DNA of 64,000 bases from Aquimarina algiphila. GTDB taxonomy: Bacteria; Bacteroidota; Bacteroidia; Flavobacteriales; Flavobacteriaceae. The notes under the pieces were generated by a model. That model was not told where the DNA came from, made no database searches, and was given only the letters and a program-made list of their open reading frames with translations. The first letter of the stretch is position 1; each line of letters opens with the position of its first letter. Of the stretch, positions 53,070 through 61,220 are shown one piece after another. The position numbers and the translations under genes are program-made. The stretch lies in assembly GCF_007489275.1 (NCBI RefSeq), contig NZ_VLNR01000036.1, positions 1 through 64,000 on the forward strand, read 5' to 3'.

Positions 53070-54056
53070 ATGACAAAAAAAGTTAAAAATATAGCTGTGC
53101 TAACTTCTGGGGGAGATGCTCCTGGAATGAATGCTGCCATTCGAGCTGTGGTCCGTGCGTGTAGTTATTATAAAATAAATTGTTTTGGTGTTTATAAAGG
53201 ATATGAAGGCCTGATACATAATGAGATTGAAGAGCTAAATGCACGTTCTGTTCGTAATATTATAAATAAAGGAGGAACCTTTCTTAAATCTGCTAGATCC
53301 AAAGATTTTAGAACTGTAGAAGGCAGAAAAAAAGCATATGAAAACCTAATTAAGAATAATGTTGATGCATTAGTTGTAATTGGTGGAGATGGAAGTTTTA
53401 CAGGCGCGCTAAAATTATCAGAAGAATTTAATTTTCCTGTTGTAGGTATTCCTGGTACTATTGATAATGATATTAATGGTACAGATTATACTATTGGATA
53501 TGATACTGCATTAAATACAGTGGTTGAAGCAATCGATAAGATTAGAGATACTGCAAGTTCGCATAACCGATTATTTCTTATTGAGGTTATGGGTCGTGAT
53601 GCAGGAGATATTGCACTTAATGCAGGTATTGGAGCAGGAGCAGAGGAGATATTAATCCCAGAGGAGGATATGGGTGTAGAACGACTTTTGGATTCTCTTA
53701 GAAAAAGTAAGAAAACAGGAAAAACGTCAAGTATAATTGTCGTTGCAGAAGGAGATAAATCAGGAAAAAATATTTTTGAACTTGGAGAGTATGTTGAAGA
53801 AAACCTTGATGATTACGAAGTACGAGTATCGGTACTAGGGCATATACAAAGAGGCGGACCACCAAGTTGTTATGACAGAGTGCTGGCAAGTAAATTAGGA
53901 GTAGGCGCTGTAGAAGCACTTTTAGAAGGAAAGAGTGAAGTAATGATTGGTATTGTTCATAAGGTGGTTACTATTGTGCCTCTTAAGACAGCATTAGACA
54001 CAAGATTACATAAGCATGACGGATTAATAAAAGTTGCAGATATCACCTCGGTGTAA
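53070..54056 (+). CDS. pfkA: ATP-dependent 6-phosphofructokinase
   Basis: 328 residues, the normal size for bacterial PfkA. The ATP-binding loop is LTSGGDAPGMNAAIRAVVR. GGDGSFTGALKL and PGTIDNDINGTDYTIGYDTA hold the catalytic Asp, and LIEVMGRDAGDIALNAGI and LGHIQRGGPPSCYDR are substrate and allosteric regions. A Gly in the GGDG motif marks the ATP-using type. It phosphorylates fructose-6-phosphate in glycolysis. A TAGATTTG six bases before the ATG would imply an almost leaderless message, so its role as a promoter is doubtful. gap follows after 54 bases. Confidence 0.95.
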   Translation: MTKKVKNIAVLTSGGDAPGMNAAIRAVVRACSYYKINCFGVYKGYEGLIHNEIEELNARSVRNIINKGGTFLKSARSKDFRTVEGRKKAYENLIKNNVDALVVIGGDGSFTGALKLSEEFNFPVVGIPGTIDNDINGTDYTIGYDTALNTVVEAIDKIRDTASSHNRLFLIEVMGRDAGDIALNAGIGAGAEEILIPEEDMGVERLLDSLRKSKKTGKTSSIIVVAEGDKSGKNIFELGEYVEENLDDYEVRVSVLGHIQRGGPPSCYDRVLASKLGVGAVEALLEGKSEVMIGIVHKVVTIVPLKTALDTRLHKHDGLIKVADITSV

Positions 54057-55112
<1,056 letters not shown>

Positions 55113-55130
55113 GAAGACTATATAATTTTG

Positions 55131-55152
55131 GCCCCGAGGCTTTTTTCGGGGC
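55131..55152 (+). terminator. Terminator after gap
   Basis: GCCCCGA (55131-55137) and TCGGGGC (55146-55152) form a GC-rich stem with a loop of GGCTTTTT, then a run of T. It is the strongest canonical intrinsic terminator in this part of the window. Confidence 0.92.
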
Positions 55153-55188
55153 TTTTTTCCCTTTTGTAAACAACAAATAAATTTTCAA

Positions 55189-56058
55189 ATGATTTTATTA
55201 GCTGACGGTGGTTCTACTAAATGCGATTGGATTCTTCTAGATAACTCTGGAGAAATCGTTTTTAAAACCCGAACAGAGGGGTTAAATCCTGCTGTATTTG
55301 GAAAATCTTTACTAGAAGAAAGAATAAGAGCCAACGAAGAACTTTCTTCTTATAGAGAAAAAATAGATATCGTCAAGTTTTATGGAGCAGGGTGTGGTAC
55401 ACCAAAACCGGCTGCAATGCTAAAGAAAATTTTTGAAGATTATTTCGAAAATGCAGAGGTTGATGTACAAGAGGATATGGTAGCTGCAGTTTATGCTGCT
55501 ACAACAGAACCTGGTATTGTTTGTATTTTGGGTACAGGATCTAATAGTTGCTACTATGATGGTGATGATATTCATATGACTGTGGATTCTTTAGGGTATA
55601 TTCTTATGGATGAAGCAAGTGGTAATTATTTTGGGAAACGTTTAATACGTGATTACTATTACAAAAGAATGCCTCCTGAAGTAGCATCAGAATTTGAAAA
55701 ACGTTTTGACCTTTCTTCAGATACGATCAAAGAAAATTTGTACAAAAAAGATAATCCCAATACGTATTTAGCTTCTTTTGCTGAATTTATCTTTACCAGC
55801 GAACGTAATGGATATTTTTATAAAATTGTAACTGAAGGTATTCAGGAGTTTGTAGAGAATAGAGTATTGTGTTTTTCTGAAGCGCAAAATGTACCTATTC
55901 ATTTTATTGGCTCAATAGCACATTTTAGTGAGGATATTATTAGAGCTGCAGTATGGCCATATAACCTTACTGTTGGAAATATAGTGAGAAGACCTATAGA
56001 TGGCATTATTGATTATTACCGTAATGAAATTATAAAAGGTAAGAAAGATAAAGTGTAA
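55189..56058 (+). CDS. N-acetylglucosamine kinase-like ATPase (BadF/BadG family)
   Basis: 289 residues with an ASKHA phosphate loop at the start (LLADGGSTKCDWILLD), the ADP loop IVCILGTGSNSCYYDGDD and a sugar-binding-like LGYILMDEASGNYFGKRLI segment. This is the BadF/BadG/BcrA/BcrD-type family that contains N-acetylglucosamine and glucosamine kinases. In flavobacteria this gene often sits with pfkA and gap. It probably phosphorylates an amino sugar, though a glucokinase-like role cannot be ruled out; no other glucokinase is in the locus, where GH65 would release free glucose. It is convergent with the PilJ-type kinase. Confidence 0.8.
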   Translation: MILLADGGSTKCDWILLDNSGEIVFKTRTEGLNPAVFGKSLLEERIRANEELSSYREKIDIVKFYGAGCGTPKPAAMLKKIFEDYFENAEVDVQEDMVAAVYAATTEPGIVCILGTGSNSCYYDGDDIHMTVDSLGYILMDEASGNYFGKRLIRDYYYKRMPPEVASEFEKRFDLSSDTIKENLYKKDNPNTYLASFAEFIFTSERNGYFYKIVTEGIQEFVENRVLCFSEAQNVPIHFIGSIAHFSEDIIRAAVWPYNLTVGNIVRRPIDGIIDYYRNEIIKGKKDKV

Positions 56059-56071
56059 AGAAATCTTATCG

Positions 56072-57883
56072 CTAAATAGAGTAATTTAAAGTAATTCGAC
56101 TTCCCTCACCTGGGATAGAGTTAATAAATATTCTGCCATCAATATAATTCATACGTTCTTTCATAAAGAATAAACCCATGCCACCTTCGGCGTTGTTTTT
56201 AGGTTTAGAAGGAATACTATCAATGTCAAATCCATCACCATTATCATCAATAATGATGCTAAGTATCGAATTAGAATGATTTACTGAAATCATAACATAA
56301 TCAGAATTGGCATATTTAATAGCATTGTTAACGGCTTCCTGAGTGACCCTATACAAGTTGGTTTCGACTAAAGTGTCAAACCTTTGTTCAAAATTTGATT
56401 TGTTTTCAAAAATGATGTTCTTTCCTGTCAATTTAGAAAGCTCCCTAGCCATTTTCTGCAGAGCGATAGGTATTCCGTAGTCTTTTAATTCTGGTGGAGT
56501 AAGATTAAAAGTTGCCATTCTAATTCCTTGAATTAAATCTTTAGAAACTTTCTTTAAACCTTCAATTTTTTGCCCTGCCTTTTCAATATTCTTTAGATTT
56601 ATAGATTCTATATTAAATTTAAGAGCGGTTAGCATTTGACCAATACTGTCATGAATCTCTTTTGCGATGCGTTTTCGTTCTTCTTCTTGGGCTTCTACTA
56701 TTTGACTGGCGTTAGATTTTTGTAATTCTTCTTTTTCTTTGTATTGTTTAGCATTTAGTCGTTCAACTTCATTTTGAGCTTCTTTTCGCTTAGAAATATC
56801 AGAACATAATACAAGTCGTTCAGATTTTCCTGATTCTTTAAATACAGTGTATATAGATACGTCCAACCAGATTTTTTGGTTAGCAACGATTTGTAGTTCA
56901 AATTCTTCGTTAAAAACACCTCCTTTATTTTGTGAAATAAGCTCAAGTAATCTACTTTTTTGAACTTCATTAAGTCTCATAAGGTCAGCAAGGCTTTTTT
57001 GCTTGTTATCTTGGTCAACTTGAAGCAGTTTTCCAAAGCGCTCACCTAAATCGATAACTAAGCCTGCTTTATCCACTCTGGCATACAAAAGAGTTTGATT
57101 GATTGCTTTAGTAAGTGTAAGTAATTCCTGTACGTTTTCTTCTTGTATTTTTCTCAATACTTCTGTTCTCGAAGCCATGCTTTCAGCTTTTTCCTGAGAA
57201 ATTAATAGGTTTGAAATTGTCTTTTTAATACGTATTGCCGCTGGTCTAAATAATAAAAAGAATTCAGAAACCAGAATTAAAATTATAATACAAAAAAGTA
57301 AATATTCAATTCTTTTTAAGCTTGAGACTTTTTGTTTTGCATCTTTATCATATTGAAAAACAACTGCATTCATTTGTTCTAAAAACAAAGGTTCATTGAG
57401 AAGTACAGTATCAAGATTTGTTTTTAAAGCTATAGCATCAATAGAATCGTTTTTCACAAGATTAAGGACTTCGGTGCTACTTTGTAGAATGTTTTGAAAA
57501 TAGGGTTCCAGAACAGAAAACATTTTTCTTATTTCACTACTATCACGATTTTTTTTCTGTACAGATTCGTTATATTGAAGAAGTACTTCATGAGATTCTT
57601 TCCAGAGATCAAGGGTAGATTCTAAATCACTAGCGTATTGTATTTTTGATTCTTCATCTTCTAGATGGCACAGCACAAGAATATCCTTTGATATTTTTTG
57701 ACTTAGCATTCTTTGTCTACCTGATATATTAATGATTCGTGAATCATCAATCTGAGAGTTTAAGTATTTCTGTATAAAAAATTGACTTCCAATAGAAAAT
57801 AGCGCTATAGCACCTAATGCAATACTATATATTTTGCTTAGGCGTCCAAAAGTTTGATGATCTAATGATTCTTGTTTGTTCAA
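56072..57883 (-). CDS. Sensor histidine kinase with PilJ-type sensor, PAS and HisKA_3 domains
   Basis: 603 residues. An N-terminal helix (about 15-34) is followed by a periplasmic PilJ/type IV pili methyl-accepting-type helical domain with NISGRQRMLSQKIS, the family hallmark. A second helix lies near 195-215. A PAS-like domain (about 260-380), a coiled coil and a HisKA_3 dimerisation domain (EEERKRIAKEIHDSIGQMLTAL) lead into an HATPase_c domain (NNAIKYAN and DNGDGFDI). NarX and NarQ use a PilJ-like domain to sense nitrate/nitrite. Its cognate NarL-type regulator is not in the window. It is 7 bases downstream of the DUF4202 gene and close to nirBD. Confidence 0.85.
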   Translation of the reverse strand: MNKQESLDHQTFGRLSKIYSIALGAIALFSIGSQFFIQKYLNSQIDDSRIINISGRQRMLSQKISKDILVLCHLEDEESKIQYASDLESTLDLWKESHEVLLQYNESVQKKNRDSSEIRKMFSVLEPYFQNILQSSTEVLNLVKNDSIDAIALKTNLDTVLLNEPLFLEQMNAVVFQYDKDAKQKVSSLKRIEYLLFCIIILILVSEFFLLFRPAAIRIKKTISNLLISQEKAESMASRTEVLRKIQEENVQELLTLTKAINQTLLYARVDKAGLVIDLGERFGKLLQVDQDNKQKSLADLMRLNEVQKSRLLELISQNKGGVFNEEFELQIVANQKIWLDVSIYTVFKESGKSERLVLCSDISKRKEAQNEVERLNAKQYKEKEELQKSNASQIVEAQEEERKRIAKEIHDSIGQMLTALKFNIESINLKNIEKAGQKIEGLKKVSKDLIQGIRMATFNLTPPELKDYGIPIALQKMARELSKLTGKNIIFENKSNFEQRFDTLVETNLYRVTQEAVNNAIKYANSDYVMISVNHSNSILSIIIDDNGDGFDIDSIPSKPKNNAEGGMGLFFMKERMNYIDGRIFINSIPGEGSRITLNYSI

Positions 57884-57889
57884 TTATAA

Positions 57890-58474
57890 TTATGCTAATG
57901 CCTTTTTAACCAAATCTAATGCTTTTTCTGAATATGACAGTTGTAATGCTGCTTTATGACCTTTTTCAGACATTTTACGCCATGTTTTTTGTAAAATATC
58001 AATCACTTTCTCAGGAGTATGTTTGTTTAAGAAGTCTTCATAGTAGAAATTTAGAAAAACAAGACAAATTACATCTTCTAATGTTTGTGTATCCTCATCT
58101 TTTTTTAGTTTCTTTTTTTGCAGTAAAAAAGATACTCTGTCAATAATTTCTGAGTCATATCCAACTTTTTCTAATATCTCAGAAGCTTTTGCGGCATGAA
58201 ATTTTTTTAAGTCTTCTCTCCATTTTAGGTATCCAATACGATCCATAGGATAGTCTTTACGAGGAATTTCCCACCTACAGATGTGTTGAGATCTTGCAGC
58301 TAATTTTAATGCCTCAGAAGCATTGGGTTCGAATTTTTCAATAGTTTGAGACATTCTTTGGCCATAAATTAATTCTTTAGGAACAAGTTTTCCATTTATA
58401 GTATGCTGATTTGGATCTTTTGCGTTTGCCTGATCAAATAAAGCATAAGCCTCAACTAATAAATTGCTTGACAT
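57890..58474 (-). CDS. DUF4202 domain-containing protein
   Basis: 194 residues, soluble. The family pattern is visible as DPNQHTINGKLVPKELIYGQRMSQ, then AARSQHICRWEIPRKDYPMDRIGYLKWREDLKKFHA. The His/Arg/Asp-rich first half may bind metal or nucleotide. DUF4202 proteins are known from bacterial and fungal genomes, and in several I recall they are near nitrate or sulfate assimilation genes, but no activity is established. It is co-transcribed with the PilJ kinase (7 bases between). Confidence 0.75.
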   Translation of the reverse strand: MSSNLLVEAYALFDQANAKDPNQHTINGKLVPKELIYGQRMSQTIEKFEPNASEALKLAARSQHICRWEIPRKDYPMDRIGYLKWREDLKKFHAAKASEILEKVGYDSEIIDRVSFLLQKKKLKKDEDTQTLEDVICLVFLNFYYEDFLNKHTPEKVIDILQKTWRKMSEKGHKAALQLSYSEKALDLVKKALA

Positions 58475-58670
58475 AAAAAGTATTGTATTGATATACCTAC
58501 AAAGTTAGTGCTTTTTAAACCAGAATTCAAATGAGACTCTTACTTTGAATTCCCATTATATATAGCTCAATCCATAACTTTTTTATAAGATATGTAAGGT
58601 GTATTATCTCAATTATTACTAAGACTTATACCACTAATGATCATGCTTTTAAGGTACGCTTAACTATTAA

Positions 58671-59426
58671 TTAGGAAGAGAAGGAATGTCTTCGTTGTAA
58701 AGATAGATTTTTAAGAATAGAATACTCTTCCTCTTTGTAAAAAATCAAGAACTTTCTGAAAAGTAATTTTCTTATCATTGTTTTTATTTCATTGTTTAAT
58801 GTATTTTCTTCTTTTAAGTCATTAATATCAAACACTTTTTTAAATTCATTAATTACTTCTATTAATACTACTGGGGTTTCAGAAAGTTGAAGAAAATAGT
58901 ACTCTAGTTTGTGAAGTGGAAATTCCAAAATTGATGTCTGTGTTTCCCTGTCAAACATTCCTGTTAACTGAAAAACAAAATAATAATCTCCTTTCATTTC
59001 TATTGTAGAGAACTTTTTTTCAGTGGCATTATTTATAAACTCCCATGAAGATTCATAAGTATTTACAAAAGGGTTTTGTACGATTTTCTTATTACACAAT
59101 TCATCATAAGAGATTGATAAAATTTCTTCTCTTTGTATATTTAGTTTTACATCATTTTCTTTAATCTTATCTAAATTAGAAGGTGTATAAAGTTGTGCTT
59201 TTTCGAATTCGATAGAAAGAAGTTCTTTTAGCATATTGTGTTTGGGATCATTTTTCTTTAGAGAAGTAATCTTGCTTTTGTAATACCCTTTTATGGGATT
59301 ATTTTCATCTTTGATTTCACCGTCATGAAAATCTAATAAATCAGGAATGAATATTCCTAATGTTTTTGATAAAGCAATACTTCTGGAGTAATATATTTTT
59401 AATTTACCTATTAAATCTTGTGACAT
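58671..59426 (-). CDS. Unknown 251-residue protein of the GG-peptide cluster
   Basis: No family is recognised. The protein has no signal peptide or membrane helix, is rich in Lys, Glu, Leu and Phe, and looks mostly helical with a short beta region near residues 135-175 (FSTIEMKGDYYFVFQLTGMF). Its start overlaps the end of the glycosyltransferase-like gene by 16 bases, so the two are co-translated. They form a two-gene operon divergent from a GG-leader precursor. A role in modifying or guiding the peptide is inferred from position only. The last part has a basic segment (LLFRKFLIFYKEEE). Confidence 0.5.
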   Translation of the reverse strand: MSQDLIGKLKIYYSRSIALSKTLGIFIPDLLDFHDGEIKDENNPIKGYYKSKITSLKKNDPKHNMLKELLSIEFEKAQLYTPSNLDKIKENDVKLNIQREEILSISYDELCNKKIVQNPFVNTYESSWEFINNATEKKFSTIEMKGDYYFVFQLTGMFDRETQTSILEFPLHKLEYYFLQLSETPVVLIEVINEFKKVFDINDLKEENTLNNEIKTMIRKLLFRKFLIFYKEEEYSILKNLSLQRRHSFSS

Positions 59427-60298
59427 ATTCTTTCTATTTTATCCATATACTCTGGAAACTCTAATTCTAGTTGGTTTTGTAATTCATAACACGAATCCAT
59501 ATATCGTTTTTTGGTTGATAATAAATGAACATATTTTAACGAGGATTCGTATTTGTTACTAAAGTTGGATATGTCTTTTACATAATTGGTGTGATTAGGA
59601 GTATCTGAAACTAGATATTCAATCTTGATCCCTTTTTTGTGTGCCATACAACTAAATAAATATTGCTCATAAATTAATGCATAAGATGTGCCATTTAAAT
59701 CAGAATTTTTAATTTTCTGATTAGCCTCTATAAGCTTAAAAGCATGTTCACAATATTCGTCAAAAAAGTCTAAGTCATTTCCTCCAAAAATACCAGCATT
59801 AGCTGCAACTATTTTACTTTCTGATGATAATCTATTGGTAATTAATTTTGGTAAAATATAATTGTTTTTGTGAATTTCTTTAATAGCATATTCATAGTGA
59901 CCTTCATCAATATCTTTACTTTGAGCAATTAATGTTGCGTTCTCGATTCTTGAGCCAAAACGATCCCATATATAGACATCACCATCAACATGAATAAAAG
60001 CATCTCTTTGTAAAGAATAAGCCGCAATCTTTCCTAAAGCCCAAAGATTAGCAGGATATTTATTTAAATTGTCTAGCTCAATAGTAATATTCGAATATGG
60101 TAAGTCTAAATTCTTAATTAATATGTCATAGCCTTGTCGATCTGTTACTAAAGAGATATTACCGTAGATTTTATTTAGAGTTAAACAACTTAATGCCCAA
60201 CTCATATAGAAAAAACGATTTTGTCGCCAACCTCCAATATTTTTGTAGTTCTTATTAAAAAAATAGGGTTTTGACCAAAAACTGTGGAGTATTTTCAT
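59411..60298 (-). CDS. Glycosyltransferase-like protein (DUF6734 type) of the GG-peptide cluster
   Basis: 295 residues. The start MKILHSFWSKPYF, then RFFYMSWALSCLTLNKIYG, ISLVTDRQGYDIL and DAFIHVDGDVYIWDRFG with a DxD-like motif suggest a GT-A fold glycosyltransferase. ANAGIFGGNDLDFF near residue 170 is a typical acceptor/donor loop in such families. I recall this pattern as DUF6734, often close to Bacteroidota lanthipeptide-like precursors, but could not check it. It could attach sugar to the 26-residue core peptide encoded divergently at 60456. A function is inferred, not shown. Confidence 0.55.
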   Translation of the reverse strand: MKILHSFWSKPYFFNKNYKNIGGWRQNRFFYMSWALSCLTLNKIYGNISLVTDRQGYDILIKNLDLPYSNITIELDNLNKYPANLWALGKIAAYSLQRDAFIHVDGDVYIWDRFGSRIENATLIAQSKDIDEGHYEYAIKEIHKNNYILPKLITNRLSSESKIVAANAGIFGGNDLDFFDEYCEHAFKLIEANQKIKNSDLNGTSYALIYEQYLFSCMAHKKGIKIEYLVSDTPNHTNYVKDISNFSNKYESSLKYVHLLSTKKRYMDSCYELQNQLELEFPEYMDKIERICHKI

Positions 60299-60387
60299 TG
60301 TATTTTTTAGGTTTCAGTCATTAAATTTAAGGAACTATTTATGATATTCTTCCAGTGTTTAACGTAATGTTAATGAGGGTAATAAAC

Positions 60388-60418
60388 TTTTGTTAATTGA
60401 AAAGATATGTTAGATTTT
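60388..60418 (+). promoter_or_regulatory. Possible promoter of the GG-leader peptide gene
   Basis: TTTTG at 60388-60392, an 18-base spacer and TAGATTTT at 60411-60418, one mismatch from TAnnTTTG. The ATG at 60456 lies 37 bases downstream. It falls in a 157-base divergent region also serving the minus-strand operon. Confidence 0.45.
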
Positions 60419-60455
60419 TTAAATAAATTTAAGATAACTTTTAAAACTAAATTAC

Positions 60456-60626
60456 ATGAAAAAAAAGAAAAATTTAAAACTGTCTTTAGGTAAGCAAAAA
60501 ATTAGTAGTCTTAGTAACTCTAACCAAAGAAAAATAGTAGGAGGTGGAAATTATCCTACAAGAGGTAAAGATTGTGGAGGTGGCGGTCATTGGACTACTT
60601 GCACAGCATCTTATTCATGCGGTTAA
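60456..60626 (+). CDS. GG-leader RiPP precursor (lanthipeptide-like, Gly/Thr/Cys-rich core)
   Basis: A 56-residue ORF. The leader, about 30 residues, starts MKKKKNLKLSLGKQKISSL and ends KIVGG (Gly29-Gly30). This fits the Bacteroidota class I lanthipeptide-like natural product precursor type (K-rich start, L-x-L-x-K-x-x-I-S-x-L, then GG). The core of 26 residues is rich in Gly, with Thr47, Thr48, Thr50, Ser52, Ser54 and Cys40, Cys49, Cys55, as needed for thioether rings or disulfides. No LanB/LanC is in the window. The divergent glycosyltransferase-like and unknown genes are the candidate modifiers, and the C39 exporter at 32806 a candidate processor. A terminator follows at 60710. Confidence 0.8.
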   Translation: MKKKKNLKLSLGKQKISSLSNSNQRKIVGGGNYPTRGKDCGGGGHWTTCTASYSCG

Positions 60627-60709
60627 GGATTTTTTGGCTTAAGTGCACTAGAAAAGGAATTATTTATAATTTAAATAATACTTATGAATTATTAGATTAA
60701 TTTTTTAAT

Positions 60710-60738
60710 AAAGGTAGTAACCTTAGGTTGCTACCTTT
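60710..60738 (+). terminator. Terminator after the GG-leader peptide gene
   Basis: AAAGGTAGTAACC (60710-60722) pairs with GGTTGCTACCTTT (60726-60738), one G-T, with a TTA loop and T-run. It lies 84 bases beyond the peptide stop, so the message would be a short monocistronic RNA of about 320 bases from the proposed promoter. Confidence 0.85.
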
Positions 60739-60788
60739 TTCTATGAAATTATAATTTTAAACAAAAGAATTATAAATACTACTTTTTC

Positions 60789-61166
60789 TCACTCCGAAAA
60801 ACCAATATAAACTTTGTTACCTTCTATTTTTACCGGGTAAGTGGCTATAGGAGCAAGATCACCATTTAAATTCTCTCCGTTTTCCAGAGAGAATGTTTTT
60901 TTATGCATTGGACACGCAACTTTTGGTATTCCATTCTGATCACCAATCATACCACGGCTTAGTACCATTTCCATTTTATGCGGACAAACATTTTGACAAG
61001 CGTACCAGGTATTTTTTCTTTCAAAGTTAAAAACAGCAATTTGCTTTTCTTTGTATTTGATACAGGCTCCTCCATTTTTTGGGAAATCACTTACTTTGGC
61101 TGCTTCGAACCATATGGTTACATTTTCTAATGAAGTAGATTTATATATTTCTAAAATTTCTTCCAT
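60789..61166 (-). CDS. nirD: Nitrite reductase (NADH) small subunit NirD
   Basis: 125 residues of Rieske type. The [2Fe-2S] ligands are visible as CPHK (in QNVCPHKMEMVLSRG) and CPMH (in KVACPMHKKTFSLENGE), a C-x-H ... C-x2-H set. The rest is a beta-sandwich with GGACIKYKEKQIAVFNF. NirD supports the NirB catalytic subunit in the cytoplasm, passing electrons for reduction of nitrite to ammonium. It starts 54 bases after the nirB stop, with a small hairpin between them (about 61189-61203). Confidence 0.92.
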   Translation of the reverse strand: MEEILEIYKSTSLENVTIWFEAAKVSDFPKNGGACIKYKEKQIAVFNFERKNTWYACQNVCPHKMEMVLSRGMIGDQNGIPKVACPMHKKTFSLENGENLNGDLAPIATYPVKIEGNKVYIGFSE

Positions 61167-61220
61167 AATAAGGTTTTGTTTAAGTTATTTCCGTAAAAAC
61201 GGAAACCCCATTCTATTTTT

